Assembly: GCF_042186555.1 (NCBI RefSeq)
Contig: NC_133328.1
Span: 615,955,744 to 616,019,743, forward strand
From: Aquarana catesbeiana
Lineage: Eukaryota > Chordata > Amphibia > Anura > Ranidae
DNA: 64,000 nucleotides
Direction of reading: 5' to 3'
The translations under genes and the position numbers were made by a program. Positions 45,196 through 55,470 of this stretch are shown in pieces; position 1 is the first letter of the stretch, and every line of letters starts with the position of its first letter. The notes under the pieces were generated by a model. The model was not told the origin of the DNA and made no database searches. It saw nothing but the letters and a program-made list of their open reading frames with translations.

Positions 45196-46004
45196 CAGTG
45201 GCATTTCTAGGGGGGCAGTGGGTGCGGGCCGCGCTGGTGACACCCGCCAGAGGGATGACACCTGTGGGCAGCGGCACAGCTAACACTGCACACCGCACAG
45301 TCCTCACCCCTACACTGATCTCTCACATCTCACACAGCGGAGCTGACCGAAGCCGCCTCCCTCTCCTCTTTGTTTACATCTACACAGGAGGAGGAGGGAG
45401 TCTGAGGGACACACGCCGCTGTGCCTATCCCTGATGCTGTTCTGAGGTCTGTAAAGTTTAATGTAATTCAAATGGACATGTGCTGGGGGAGCTATGGAAG
45501 GGGGGTCTGCACTGAGGGGGGTCTGCACTGATGGAGGGAGGGTCTGCACTGAGGGGGTCTGCACTGATAGAGGGGGGTCTGCACTGATAGAGGGGGGTCT
45601 GCACTGAGGGGGGTCTGTACTGATGGAGGGGGGTCTGCACTGAGGGGGGTCTGCACTGATGGAGAGGGGGTCTGCACTGAGGGGTTCTGTACTGATGGAG
45701 GGGTTCTGCACTGAGGGGGGTCTGTACTGATGGAGGGGGGTCTGCACTGAGGGGGGTCTGCACCGATGGAGGGGGGTCTGCACTGATGGAGGGAGGGGTC
45801 TGCACTGTGGGAGGTGGGCTATACTGATGAAGGGGGGTCTGTACTTGGTAAGGGGGGTCTGTACTGAGGGAGGGAGATCTATACTGAGAGGGGGGGTCTG
45901 TAGTTAGTGGAGGGGGGTCTGTACTGAGGGGGGACTATAGTTAGTGAAGGGGGTGACACCAATTTTTTCCGCACCAGGTGGCACCAACCTTAGTGACGCC
46001 ACTG
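45196..46004. mobile_element. hAT MITE (CAGTGGCGTCACTAAGG terminus) with minisatellite
   Basis: The left end CAGTGGCATTTCTAGGGGG and the right end, complement of CAGTGGCGTCACTAAGGTTG, are the same family as 47020-48709. Flanking octamers CTTAGAAA and CTCATAGA agree poorly (5 of 8), so the TSD is decayed or doubtful. Interior includes GGTGCGGGCCGCGCTGGTGAC and a minisatellite (split: GGTGCGGGCCGC, GCTGGTGAC). Confidence 0.7.
45495..45945. repeat. Minisatellite, GGGGGGTCTGCACTGATGGA type
   Basis: Alternating units of about 17 bp (GGGGTCTGCACTGAG) and 21 bp (with ATGGA), about 24 in total. The proline/serine-rich open frames on the minus strand are repeat translations. Confidence 0.95.
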
Positions 46005-46116
46005 CTCATAGAGAAGTCTGTCATAATGTGTTAATATGCTGGGAATACTAGAACATTATGGCATAAATCTCCTGGGGCTTGTTAAGAAAAAAAAAGAAAG
46101 TTTAATTCTGGTTTAA

Positions 46117-46674
46117 CCACTTGCTGACCGCGCTATAGCAGTTTTACTACTACAGGGCGGCCGCACTGCACAGGATCACGTATATATACACGTGATCCTG
46201 TACTTCCGAGTATTGGACGCGAGTGTTCGCCGCCGCTGGCTCGCTCCCGTTGTGATTCTACGCAGTGGGAGCTGATCAGCGGGTCCCGCCGATCTGATGT
46301 CCGCCGATGCCCACCGATCACTCAGTACACAGGCAGAATGGCGAATGTGAATAAGGCAGATCGCCTTTCATTTGTCAGTAAAGAAAGCATGGATCCTGTG
46401 TTCCTGTAAAGCAGAAACACCGATCCATGTCTTCCGCTAGTAAAAGCACCTCCCCCACTACACTGAAACACTAGCTAGGCACACAATTAACCCCCTTGAT
46501 CGCCCCTGATGTTAACCCCTTCCCAGCCAGTGCCATTAGTACAGTGACAGTGCATATTTTTAGCACTGATCACTGTATTAGTGTCACTGGTTCCCAAAAA
46601 AGTGTCAGTTAGTGTCCAAATTGTCTGCTGCAGTATCCCAGTCCCGCTAAGTCACTGATCACCACCAGTGTATC
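46117..46674 (-). repeat. TTAA-type frog repeat, truncated by Tc1 sequence
   Basis: TTAA then CCACTTGCTGACC (46117). It continues with the inverted order of the common family (CCCCTTCCCAGCCAGTG, ATCACTGTATTAGTGTCACT). It ends where Tc1 transposase sequence begins. Confidence 0.65.
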
Positions 46675-47019
46675 AACGGTTCAGGCTGGTGGTGGTGTAA
46701 TGGTGTGGGGGTTATTTTCTTGGCACACTTTGGTCCCCTTAGTACCAATCGTTTAGACGCCATGGCCTACCTGAGTATTGTTGCTGCTCATGTACATCCC
46801 TTTATGACTACAGTGTACCCATCTTCTGATGGCTCCTTCCAGCAGGATAATGCACCATGACACAAAGCTTAGATCATCTCACCACTGGTTTCTTGAACAT
46901 GACAATGAGGTCACTGTACTCCAATGGCCTCCACAATCACTAGATCTCATCATGGATGTGCAGCAAATCTGCAGCAACTGCGTGATGCTATCTTGTCACT
47001 ATGGAGCAAAATCTTTGAG

Positions 47020-48709
47020 CAGAGGCGTTGCTAGGGGTTGCGGGGGGTGCGGTCCGCACCCAGATGACACCCTCCAGAGGGTGACCCCAGGCTCAGACAA
47101 GTACCGGTACCGCGTCTCCCTCCTTCCCTTCTGGAATCCCTTCAGCTGCACGCGATGTGCATTTAGAGTGGGGGAGGAGGGAGTGAGGCAGAGAGACAAA
47201 GTGCCCGGGATCCCACTATCCCGCACGCTACAGTCATCTCTCCCCGCTGGCTGCACTCACTGCAGACTGGACTATAGCCACCTCCTCCTCCTCCTTACAA
47301 GTACACAGACCAGGAGGAGGAGGGACACTGCTCTACAGCATCTGCCCGGGGCTAAGGTACTGTAAGTAACAGGAATATTGCAGGGGAGGGGAACATGGCG
47401 ATTGGGAGGTGGGGCATTGACAGGTAACATCTATGCTGCTAGGAGTGATTTTAGGGAGGGGGTGTGGGTTAGAGGGTATGTGCTAGGGGGCTTTTATTTG
47501 GGTTAGAACTCATGCTAGAAGTAGAAGGAGGGGGCAGATTTGACGTTTGACCCCCAGCACAATTCCCCTTCCTTCCCAAAGCACCCCCTAGTACATATCC
47601 TCTATTCCCATCCCGGCTCCATCCACCTCCCTCGATCCCATCCCGGCTCCATCCACCTCCTCCGATCCCATCCCGGCTCTATCCACCTCATCCGATCCCA
47701 TCCCGGCTCCATCCATCCCCTCTGATCCCATCCCGGCTCCATCCATCCCCTCCGATCCTATCCTGGCTCCATCCACCCCCTCCAATCCCATCCCGGCTCC
47801 ATCCACCTCCTCCAATCCCATCCCAGCTCCATCCATCCCCTCCGATCCCATCCCGCCTCCATCCATCCCCTCCGATCCTATCCCGGCTCCATTCATCCCC
47901 TCCGATGCTATCCTGGCTCCATTCACCCCTCCGATCCCATCCCAGTTCCATCCACCCCCTCCAATCCCATCCCGGCTCCATCCATCCACCCCCTCCGATC
48001 CCATCCCGGCTCCATCCATCCCCTCCGATCCCAACCCAACTCCATCCATCCCCTCTGATCCCATCCCGGCTCCATCCACCTCCCTCGATCCCATCCTGCT
48101 CCATCCACCCCCTCCGATCCCATCCCAGCTCTATCCACCTCATCCGATCCCATCCCGGCTCCATCCATCCCCTCTGATCTCATCCCGGCTCCATCCATCC
48201 CCTCCGATCCTATCCTGGCTCCATCCACCCCCTCCAATCCCATCCCGGCTCCATCCACCTACTCCAATCCCATCCCAGCTCCATCCATCCCCTCCGATCC
48301 CATCCCGGCTCCATCCATCCCCTCCGATCCTATCCCGGCTCCATTCATCCCCTCCGATGCTATCCTGGCTCCATCCACCCCTCCGATCCCATCCGGGCTC
48401 CATCCACCCCCTCCAATCCCATCCGGGCTCCATCCATCCACCCCCTCCGATCCCATCCCGGCTCCATCCATCACCTCCGATCCCAACCCAGCTCCATCCA
48501 TCCCCTCTGATCCCATCCCGGCTCCATCCATTCCCCTCTGATCCCATCCCGGCTCCATCCATCCCCCGATCCCTCACATTCCGGTTCCATCCATTGTGGC
48601 AGGTTAAGGGGGGAGAGCCACATCGATGCACTAGCCTGGCTTAATGCTGGAGGGGGGGTGACACCATTTTTTATCGCACCAGGTGACACCAACCCTAGTG
48701 ACGTCACTG
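47020..48709. mobile_element. hAT MITE inserted in Tc1 transposase, 7/8 TSD
   Basis: Termini CAGAGGCGTTGCTAGGGG (left) and complement of CAGTGACGTCACTAGGG (right). Octamers TCTTTGAG (47012-47019) and TCTTTGTG (48710-48717) flank it, one mismatch. Same family as 45196-46004. 1690 bp, of which about 1 kb is minisatellite. Confidence 0.9.
47590..48590. repeat. Minisatellite, unit about 30 bp, with higher-order duplication
   Basis: About 33 units of ATCCCATCCCGGCTCCATCC plus a variable ACCCCCTCCG/ATCCCCTCTG segment. The variant order in 47690-48090 is repeated in 48140-48540 (offset about 450 bp), so a block of about 15 units was duplicated. All long open frames (both strands) are translations of the array. 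Confidence 0.95.
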
Positions 48710-48836
48710 TCTTTGTGGAATGTTTCCAACACCTTGTTGAATCTATGCCATGAAGAATGAAGGCAGTTCTGAAGGCAAAAAGGGGGTCCAACCCGGTACT
48801 AGCAAGGTGTACCTAATAAAGTGGCCTGTGAGTGTA

Positions 48837-49889
48837 TATGTGCATGGACACATAGGCCAATATAGAGGTGTGTTCAGAGGCTGAAAAAAAAAACATCAAA
48901 CACTTGTTAAACAGGCTTTTTTAAGCCCTTTGTACATGGGACCTAAATAATGTAACAGAAACTCATATAACATATTGGAGCTGTCATTTCCGGTTTATTT
49001 TTAAAGGTGCAGATTTTTCACACTTCACTGAATGAATGAGTGTTTCAGGTCACGGGCTCACTAGGTTGTGAAGCCCATACTCAGTAAATATACATGAGCA
49101 AAAAATGAAAAAAGCAAATATACATGAAGCATAAGGAAACCTTTTACTACCAAAGAAGGGCAGAGGTAAGTGGGACTTTGTATGTGCCATTGAGAAATCA
49201 CACATAGAAAAAAAAATATTTTTTTTTATTATGTCCATATTTAAAATAAAAAATAAAGTAAAACCCAACATAAAAACAAGAATCTTCTATATATAGTTAA
49301 TGTGTGGTATCTGGCGTTTGGGATCAACACATTTCACTTCCTCAAGATCCATACCCGTAATTTGTACAATACCTCAATGACTATCTGCATGCAAACTGTA
49401 TCCTTTTACTAGAAAATCATCCTGCATTCCTGTGAAACCCCACAAAGAAAGACCCAAAACTGGGAAAAGACCCTCAAATGACTCAAAATACCACCAGTCT
49501 TTGATATTAGCTTCCGCCTATATTAAGTGTCCATAAGAACCCCCCATGCACACATGGGCATATAAAGAGGACCTCTTTCTGCTTACAAACACTTGTGGAT
49601 GTCTTCCATAACAGTTCAAAGATGGCATCTGAGCCAACCAACATAATCTTACATAAATACACATGAATCCGAGGTTTTTATCATCTGCTTACAAATCCAC
49701 GTTAATAGGATTTTACTTTGAGCTCATTAAAAAACAAAGCTAAATCAGTCAAAAACCGAGCAGCTACACTCTAAATTAATTTGCTGGCACCTGGCAGTTA
49801 TGTGCCTAAGGCCAACGTTGGGTCAGGGAGAAAAATATGGCATGTTTAAAGTTTTAATGGTTATGTAGGAGGCCATGTTCTACCCTAAT
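48837..49889. other. No gene; one weak motif
   Basis: Unique-looking sequence. At about 49334-49362 (minus) GATCTTGAGGAAGTGAAATG followed by TGTTGATC resembles a decayed PLE-type motif block. Otherwise nothing recognised. Confidence 0.35.
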
Positions 49890-50400
49890 GATAAGAGTAG
49901 GGCTGAACACCCCCCGGTTCAGGTTGCGCCACAACTCTAGAACACTGCAAAAGTTCGGATCCAAACTCTGAACCCCATTGAAGTCTATGGGACCTGAACT
50001 TGAAAAAATCAAAAGGGCCCATTTTGAAGGCTTATATGCACGTTATTGGCCATAAAAAGGGTATGGGGACCCGGGTACTGTCTTGGGGGACATGTAACAA
50101 TGCAAACATTTTTTTTTTTTTTAATAATTTTTAAAGGAGCAGAGATTTTAATCATGCTTAATCTGAAACAATCAAAATAAAAAATTCCTTTAAATGTAGT
50201 GCCTGGGGGACCCGTAGTCTGCCTGCAAAGTGGCGCATCTGTACCGTGTATAGAACCTGCTGCAGCAAAACTGACATTTAGAAAGAAAAAAAAATGACAT
50301 TTAAACAAGATTAGAGATTTTTTGGATACATTCTGATGTCTATCTGGCCAACTTTGCATGGAAATAACACATTTTTGCACCACAGTGAGCAAGCCTTATG
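49890..50400 (-). repeat. Dispersed segment related to the hAT 3' region at 23466-24440
   Basis: Inverted counterpart of blocks near 24100-24420: CCTGCAAAGTGGCGC against GCGCCACTTTACAGG, GGACATGTAACAATG against the CATTGATACATGTCCCC area, and GGGGACCCGGGTACTG. Non-coding. Confidence 0.5.
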
Positions 50401-50459
50401 TGAAGAAGCCAAATTACAGTACACTCAGGCCAAGATTAACAACTTTTTTTTTTAGATAG

Positions 50460-50991
50460 TCAGTGACCTCATCATCAGCATCCCCTCCATCCTCATCATC
50501 ACTGGATCCAACTTGGCAATACACTGTGACTGGGGAACATGACTACCCAATTGGTTTACCAGTGATCTCCCCTCTCTGGAGGCTCATGTTACTCTCTTCC
50601 TTAACCTCAGAACCAAGAACTGAATCAAGTAATGGCTGTGCATCCTCAAGAAGTAAGTGGCTGACACTGTGTTCAAATAATTCAGCTGACTCCTCCATGC
50701 ATGATGCTGGGACTATGGCAGGAGTAGCTGTTGGCAAGGAGGCAGAATAAGGTGCTTTGGCAGCTGCAGTGGACTTGCCACTAGTCTCTGCTTGGGTGAC
50801 GGAGGATGAGGAGGATGAGGATGGTTCAGTAAGCCAGTCCATCACCTCCTCTACATGCTGTGGCTGGATAGAGACAAATGTGCCCTGCCTGAGGACGAAT
50901 CATGTCCATCTTTGCCTGTGGACACAGATGCTGCTGGCCCCCTCACAGTGCCATGGGAATGTCGGCCTCTCCTTGTTGGCCTCCCAGACAT
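50460..50991 (-). pseudogene. Serine-rich transposon-derived ORF fragment
   Basis: Minus strand from ATG at 50991: a basic start (MSGRPTRRGRHSHGTVRG), a stop and frame change near 50850, then a serine-rich tract (TEPSSSSSSSVTQAETSGKS) and an acidic part (EESAELFEHSVSHLLLEDAQ) in the 100-codon frame 50543-50845. It sits just upstream (on its own strand) of a hAT-type 3' region, so it is probably transposon-derived. I do not recognise a domain. It is broken and short. Confidence 0.4.
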
Positions 50992-51057
50992 GATGTGGGG
51001 TGTGGAGGGGGGCTTATTACTCACATTCTTTAGAAACTGGGAAATGTGTAATTGGAT

Positions 51058-51400
51058 TCACTTTATTGAATGAAAAGTGGTGTTTGTTGCAAACTGGTTT
51101 CTTGAACATGACAATGAGGTCACTGTACTCCAATGGTCTCCACAGTCACCAGATCTCAATCCAATAGAGCACCTTTGGGATGTGGTGAAATGGGGGACTC
51201 GCATCATTGATGTGCAGCCGACAAATCTGCAGCAACTGCGTGATGCTATAGCGTCAATATGGACCAAAATCTCAGAGGAATGTTTCCAACACCTTGTTGA
51301 ATCGATGCCACAAGGAATTAAGTCAGTTCTGAAGGCAAAAGGGGGTCCAACCCGGTACTAGCAAGGTGTACCTAATAAAGGTGTACCTAATAAAGTATAT
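51058..51400 (+). pseudogene. Tc1-like transposase C-terminal fragment
   Basis: Frame 51077-51361 encodes NWFLEHDNEVTVLQWSPQSP-type sequence followed by DLNPIEHLWD, which contains the last catalytic acidic residue of Tc1 transposases, then LQQLRDAIASIWTKISEECF and the end KAKGGPTRY plus stop. The 3' terminus GGTGTACCTAATAAAG is duplicated (51366 and 51382). N-terminal two thirds absent. Same family as 46675-48836 but with the IEHLW block retained. Confidence 0.85.
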
Positions 51401-51801
51401 ACAGTATATTCAGAAATCACTATATACTGGGCACATCTTGGAATTGTTTAAAATACAATCTAAAATGATAACAGATGTGGTCAGTTCCTCCCAGCAGCTC
51501 TCCCACAATAAGAGTATTTTTTTTGGGGGGGGGTCCTAGCTTAGGTAAGGATGATGTAGGGTCAACACCCACTGTCTCCCGGGTTCATGTCACACATCCC
51601 AACAGTCAGTGAGTTACCCAGGACAAACTATCACGTGAATTGGATCCTGTTTGCTTGTGCGCAAATCTGCCACAGGTCTTTGCCATGTATTTTGGCACTG
51701 CCAGGCCTGTGGTGTGACTGTGTCTGCCTGTGCATGTACTGAAAATGAAAGAGGAACTTAACTGTATCTGAGCACCCTAAACCGAAAATGCTTTTTAATA
51801 T
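51401..51801. other. No gene or recognisable element
   Basis: Unique-looking sequence between Tc1 debris and the TTAA repeat. Confidence 0.4.
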
Positions 51802-51832
51802 TTAACCACTTAAGGACCACCCACTGCATATT

Positions 51833-52249
51833 CAGTATCTCACAAAAGTGAGTACACCCCTCACATTCTTGTAAATACTTTATTATATTGTGTCATGTGA
51901 CAACACTGAAGAAATTACACTTTGCTACAATGTAAAGTAGTGAGTGTACAGCTTGTATAACAGTGTAAATTTGCTGTCACTTCAAAATAACTCAACACAC
52001 AGCCATTAATGTCTAAACCACTGGCAACAAAAGTGAGTACACCCCTAAGTGAAAATGTCCAAATTGGGCCCAAAGTGTCAATATTTTGTGTGGCCACCAT
52101 TATTTGCCAGCACTGCTTTAACCCTCTTGGGCATGGCGTTCACCAGAGCTTCACAGGTTGCCACTGGAGCAAAGTGGAATTTCACATGAAAAGATATAAT
52201 AAAATATTTCCAAAAATGTGAGGGGTGTAATCACTTTTGTGAGATACTG
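51833..52249 (+). mobile_element. Internally deleted Tc1-like element (MITE)
   Basis: Left end CAGTATCTCACAAAAGTGAG; right end complement of the same (CACTTTTGTGAGATACTG). About 330 bp of 5' sequence, as in 10636-10970, is joined directly to the 3' terminus (GCAAAGTGGAATTTCACATG onward). TA follows on the right. Confidence 0.85.
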
Positions 52250-52925
52250 TATATACTGCGGCAGGGCGGCCCCTATTGCGCGAAACGACGTACCTGTACG
52301 TCGTTTTGTGCATGAGTCACTGTGGGCCTGCGCTGCACAGTGGGGGAGCCGATGCATGGGTCCGGCGGCCGCGATTTCTGCCGGCCACCTGCGATCGCTC
52401 CTCAGAAAGGCAGAACGGGGATCTGCCAATGTAAACAAAGCAGATCCCCGTTCTGACAGGAGAGAGTTTCCCAGGGCGGGAAAATGGGCAATTGGGCCCA
52501 ATTTGGACATTTTCACTTAGGGGTGTACTCACTTTTGTTGCCAGTGGTTTAGACATTAATGGCTGTGCGTTGAGTTATTTTGAAGGGACAGCAAATTTAC
52601 ACTGTTATACAAGCTGTACACTCACTACTTTACATTGTAGCAAAGTGGAATTTCTTCAGTGTTGTCACATAAAAAGATATAATAAAATATTTCCAAAAAT
52701 GTGAGGGGTGTACTCACTTTTGTGAGATATTGTATATACTGCGGCAGGGCGGCCCCTATTGCGCGAAATGATGTACCCGTACGTTGTTTTGTGCACGAGT
52801 CACTGTGGGCCCGTGCTGCACAGTGGGGGAGCCGATGCGCGGGTCCGGCGGCTGCGATTTCTGCTGGCCACCTGCGATTGCTCCTCAGAAATGCAGGATG
52901 GGGATCTGCCAATGTAAACAAAGCA
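52250..52925. repeat. Duplicated GC-rich segment flanking the solo Tc1 terminus
   Basis: 52250-52445 and 52733-52925 are about 95% alike by eye (TATACTGCGGCAGGGCGGCC, GGGGGAGCCGATGC, CAATGTAAACAAAGCA). Both copies sit directly after a Tc1 right terminus ending GTGAGATA(C/T)TG, suggesting duplication through recombination between Tc1 ends. Confidence 0.8.
52494..52732 (-). mobile_element. Tc1-like long terminal inverted repeat, solo
   Basis: Inverse of 51833-52070, from CCCAATTTGGACATTTTCAC to TGTGAGATATTG. Only one end is present. Confidence 0.8.
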
Positions 52926-53616
52926 ATCTCTCTGTACTTCCAGTCAGTCCCATCCACCCACAGTTAGAAACAGCTCCCTAGAGAACACTAATGCTCCCTA
53001 ATGTTAACCCCTTTCCTGCCGGTGTCATTTATAAAGTAATCAGTGGCTATTTTTATCTCTGATCACTGTAATAATGTCACTGGTCCCAAAAAAGTGTTAA
53101 AAGTGTCCGATCTGTACGCCACAATGTCGCAGTCCCGCTAAAAATCAATGATCACCACCATTACTTGTAAAAAATAATAATGATAATAAAAATGCCATAA
53201 ATCTATCCCCTATTTTGTAGACGCTATAACTTTTGCCCAAACCAATCAATACACGCTTATTGTGATTTTTTTTTTTAACCAAAAATATGTAGAAGAATAC
53301 ATATTGGCCTAAACTGATGAAGAAATGTTTTGTTTTTTTATTTTTTGGGGGGATATTTATTACAGCAAAAAGTAAAAAAAAATATATATTTTTTTTCAAG
53401 ATTGTTGTTCTTTTTTTGTTTATAGCACAAAAAATAAAAACCGCAGATCAAATACCATCAAAAGAAAGCTCTATTTGTAGGAAAAAAAGGACATCGATTT
53501 TGTTTAAATACAACGTCGCAAGACTGTGCAATTGTCAGTTAAAGCGACGCAGTGCCATATCACAAAACTTGGCCTGGTCATAAGGGGGCAAATCCTTCCG
53601 GTCCTCAATCTGTTAA

Positions 53617-54945
53617 AGCAAACTCCCTCAATCCATCCACGTCTCCATGCTTTATTTTGCTGAGAAATCACTTTGAAAAACACCCCCCCCCACACACACA
53701 GCACATCTAGCCATGGCCATCTTGAGTAAGGGCAGATGTGTCATGTAGCATTTACTGCTTGCAATTCGTCTGCCCTTAACTCAGGCATGCAGGCATGAGG
53801 GTGTACTTAGCTTAGAAAGCTCCTCCTCCCCTTCTGCAGATGAAAAAAAAAATGCCTGAAGACTCCTGGGATATATGACATCATTTTGGCCTGGACCAGA
53901 AGACAGGAAGCAACTGAAGAAATGTAAAAAAAAAAAGTTTAAAAGAAGTAAATATAATATACCTTACTATTTACTAATGCTATCACATACGGAATAAAAA
54001 TTGTATGAAAGAGTTCAGTTGAAACTTTTAAGTCCCAATTATGTATTTAATGTACAGATTTTCTAAAAGGGATGTAAGTACCTGACCTAAAATAATAAGT
54101 AACTTTTCTTCCAACATCCATTCCTTATTAAATCTATTTCTTACACCTATCCAAAACGTTAAAAAGGGTTTTTGGCTTGACATACACTTTAATCATGACA
54201 TAGTCAGGCAGATGGGAGCAAGACACCAAGCACTGAAAATGTCCGGTCTAATTGTACGCTTAGCCTTTAAACATATAATACTCCTTCACAAGAGTTATCA
54301 GGTCCTCCACTGACATGCTCCTCTTAATAAAGGTTCAGACAGCCCTTTCATTATATCAATACATTAAAAAAAGTCCAACTAACTTGAATCCAGGCTTGCT
54401 GGAATTCACAGATTGCGTAACCTTCAGAAATATTTCTAAAAAGTAAATTTGATTTATACAAGCCAGTGAACACTTTGGACATCGAGTGATTTACAGGTTA
54501 GGGAACGCTGCGTTGTTACATTTAGGAGGGGAACTCAGGACAAGGCCATTCAGAAAATTCTAACAAGACACTTCTCTAGCATTGTGGTTCAATAAGCTGC
54601 AAAGAAGAAGAAATGATTCATGATCGTCTGAGAAGGGACCATTGAACGGAAAAATGTCCCACTGGTCACATGCATAGGTGATCCTGGATAAGTTTGTTGA
54701 AGCTTATCACAAGAACTTTGATGTCCTCAGAAAACCTTCTTAGGGATTGCCATAGACAATAGCCATAGAGTTCCAGACCCAATCAAACTTTCAGTTTATA
54801 TCAGCTAATTAAATTCCAGGTGCATCAAAGCAAAAGCAATATGAGACATGAGAGCACACAGACCTCCTTCACCTAATTCAATTAGGAGGAGGTAGTGATG
54901 CTCATCTGGGCTCCTGTAAGCTGTTCCAGGTCTGTAATAGTGGAA
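53617..54945. other. No gene or recognisable element
   Basis: Unique-looking AT-rich sequence. Short frames have no motifs. Confidence 0.4.
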
Positions 54946-55470
54946 AGAATGCCCGCACTCCATAGCTGATCCTTAAGCCAGGCATGCATGGATTGAAATT
55001 CGATTCCTAATTTTGATCCATGCATGGGCTAGATGGTTGTTTTATCGATCGACTGGTTGATGCACAACCAGCCTGTTGGTTTTTTCCTAAACAATCAGTG
55101 CCGTCCCCATCCTCATGACATAAAAGGACTTGACAGATTGCTATGAGTAAGGCCTCATTGGCCGAAACGTGTTGGTGTTTCGGCCATGCTTGGATTCTAG
55201 CCATGTTAAACCGTACATGGCTGAAATCCAAGTATGACAGTAACACTAACGCGTTTTAGCCAAAGAGACCTTGCTCATAGCTATCCGTCAAGTCCCCTAC
55301 GAGGATAGGAGTCAAGGATATTTCACTGTAACATAGAGGACTTGACAGATAGTTAAGACTAAGGCCTCATCTGCCGAAACGTGTTAGTGTTACAGTCATG
55401 CTTGGATTTTAGCCATGCTGTTTTTGAATTAAGGATCAGCTACTGAGTGCAAGTATTCATTACACTAAAC
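54946..55470 (+). mobile_element. Palindromic PLE-like element with three motif blocks
   Basis: Outer inverted repeats: AGCTGATCCTTAA (54963) and TTAAGGATCAGCT (55429). Inside, a block with GGCCTCATTGGCC then GAAACGTGTTGG (55152-55177, plus), an inverted block with AACGCGTTTTAGCC (55246-55261), and a third plus block with GGCCTCATCTGCC then GAAACGTGTTAG (55363-55389). GACTTGACAGAT precedes the first and third. No coding. TSD not resolved. Confidence 0.6.

Larger units (their letters stand above)
46675..48836 (+). pseudogene. Tc1-like transposase C-terminal remnant, split by a hAT MITE
   Basis: 46675-47019 and 48718-48836 join as one Tc1-like 3' half. Visible: GGVMVWG-type block, FQQDNAP (with a stop after it), WFLEHDNEVTVLQWPPQS, then a deletion removing the usual PDLNPIEHLWD block with the last catalytic acid, then MDVQQICSNCVM-type decay. 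The second part ends with the terminus AGCAAGGTGTACCTAATAAAG and TGGCCTGTGAG. (The terminus is split here at AGCAAGGTGTACC/TAATAAAG.) DDE transposase of the Tc1/mariner superfamily, inactive. Related copy at 51058-51400. Confidence 0.8.
51806..53612 (-). repeat. TTAA-flanked frog repeat carrying Tc1-derived insertions and a duplication
   Basis: TTAA (51802-51805) precedes CCACTTAAGGACC, and TTAA (53613-53616) follows the complement of CAGATTGAGGACCGG. The interior (52980-53600) is the inverted common family (CCCTTTCCTGCCGGTGTCA, GATCACTGTAATAATGTCAC, TTTGATGGTATTTGATCTGC inverse). It is interrupted by the Tc1-derived pieces listed separately. Confidence 0.75.

Noticed and set aside
45310..45805. 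Proline-rich repeat proteins (PPSVQTPLSADPP type)
   Set aside because: Antisense translation of a minisatellite.
47590..48590. CRISPR-like regular repeats
   Set aside because: No unique spacers, eukaryotic context, units are contiguous.
47588..48644. Gly/Asp/Met-rich repeat proteins of up to 168 residues
   Set aside because: Translation of the 30-bp minisatellite in all frames; stops are absent because the unit is close to a multiple of three.
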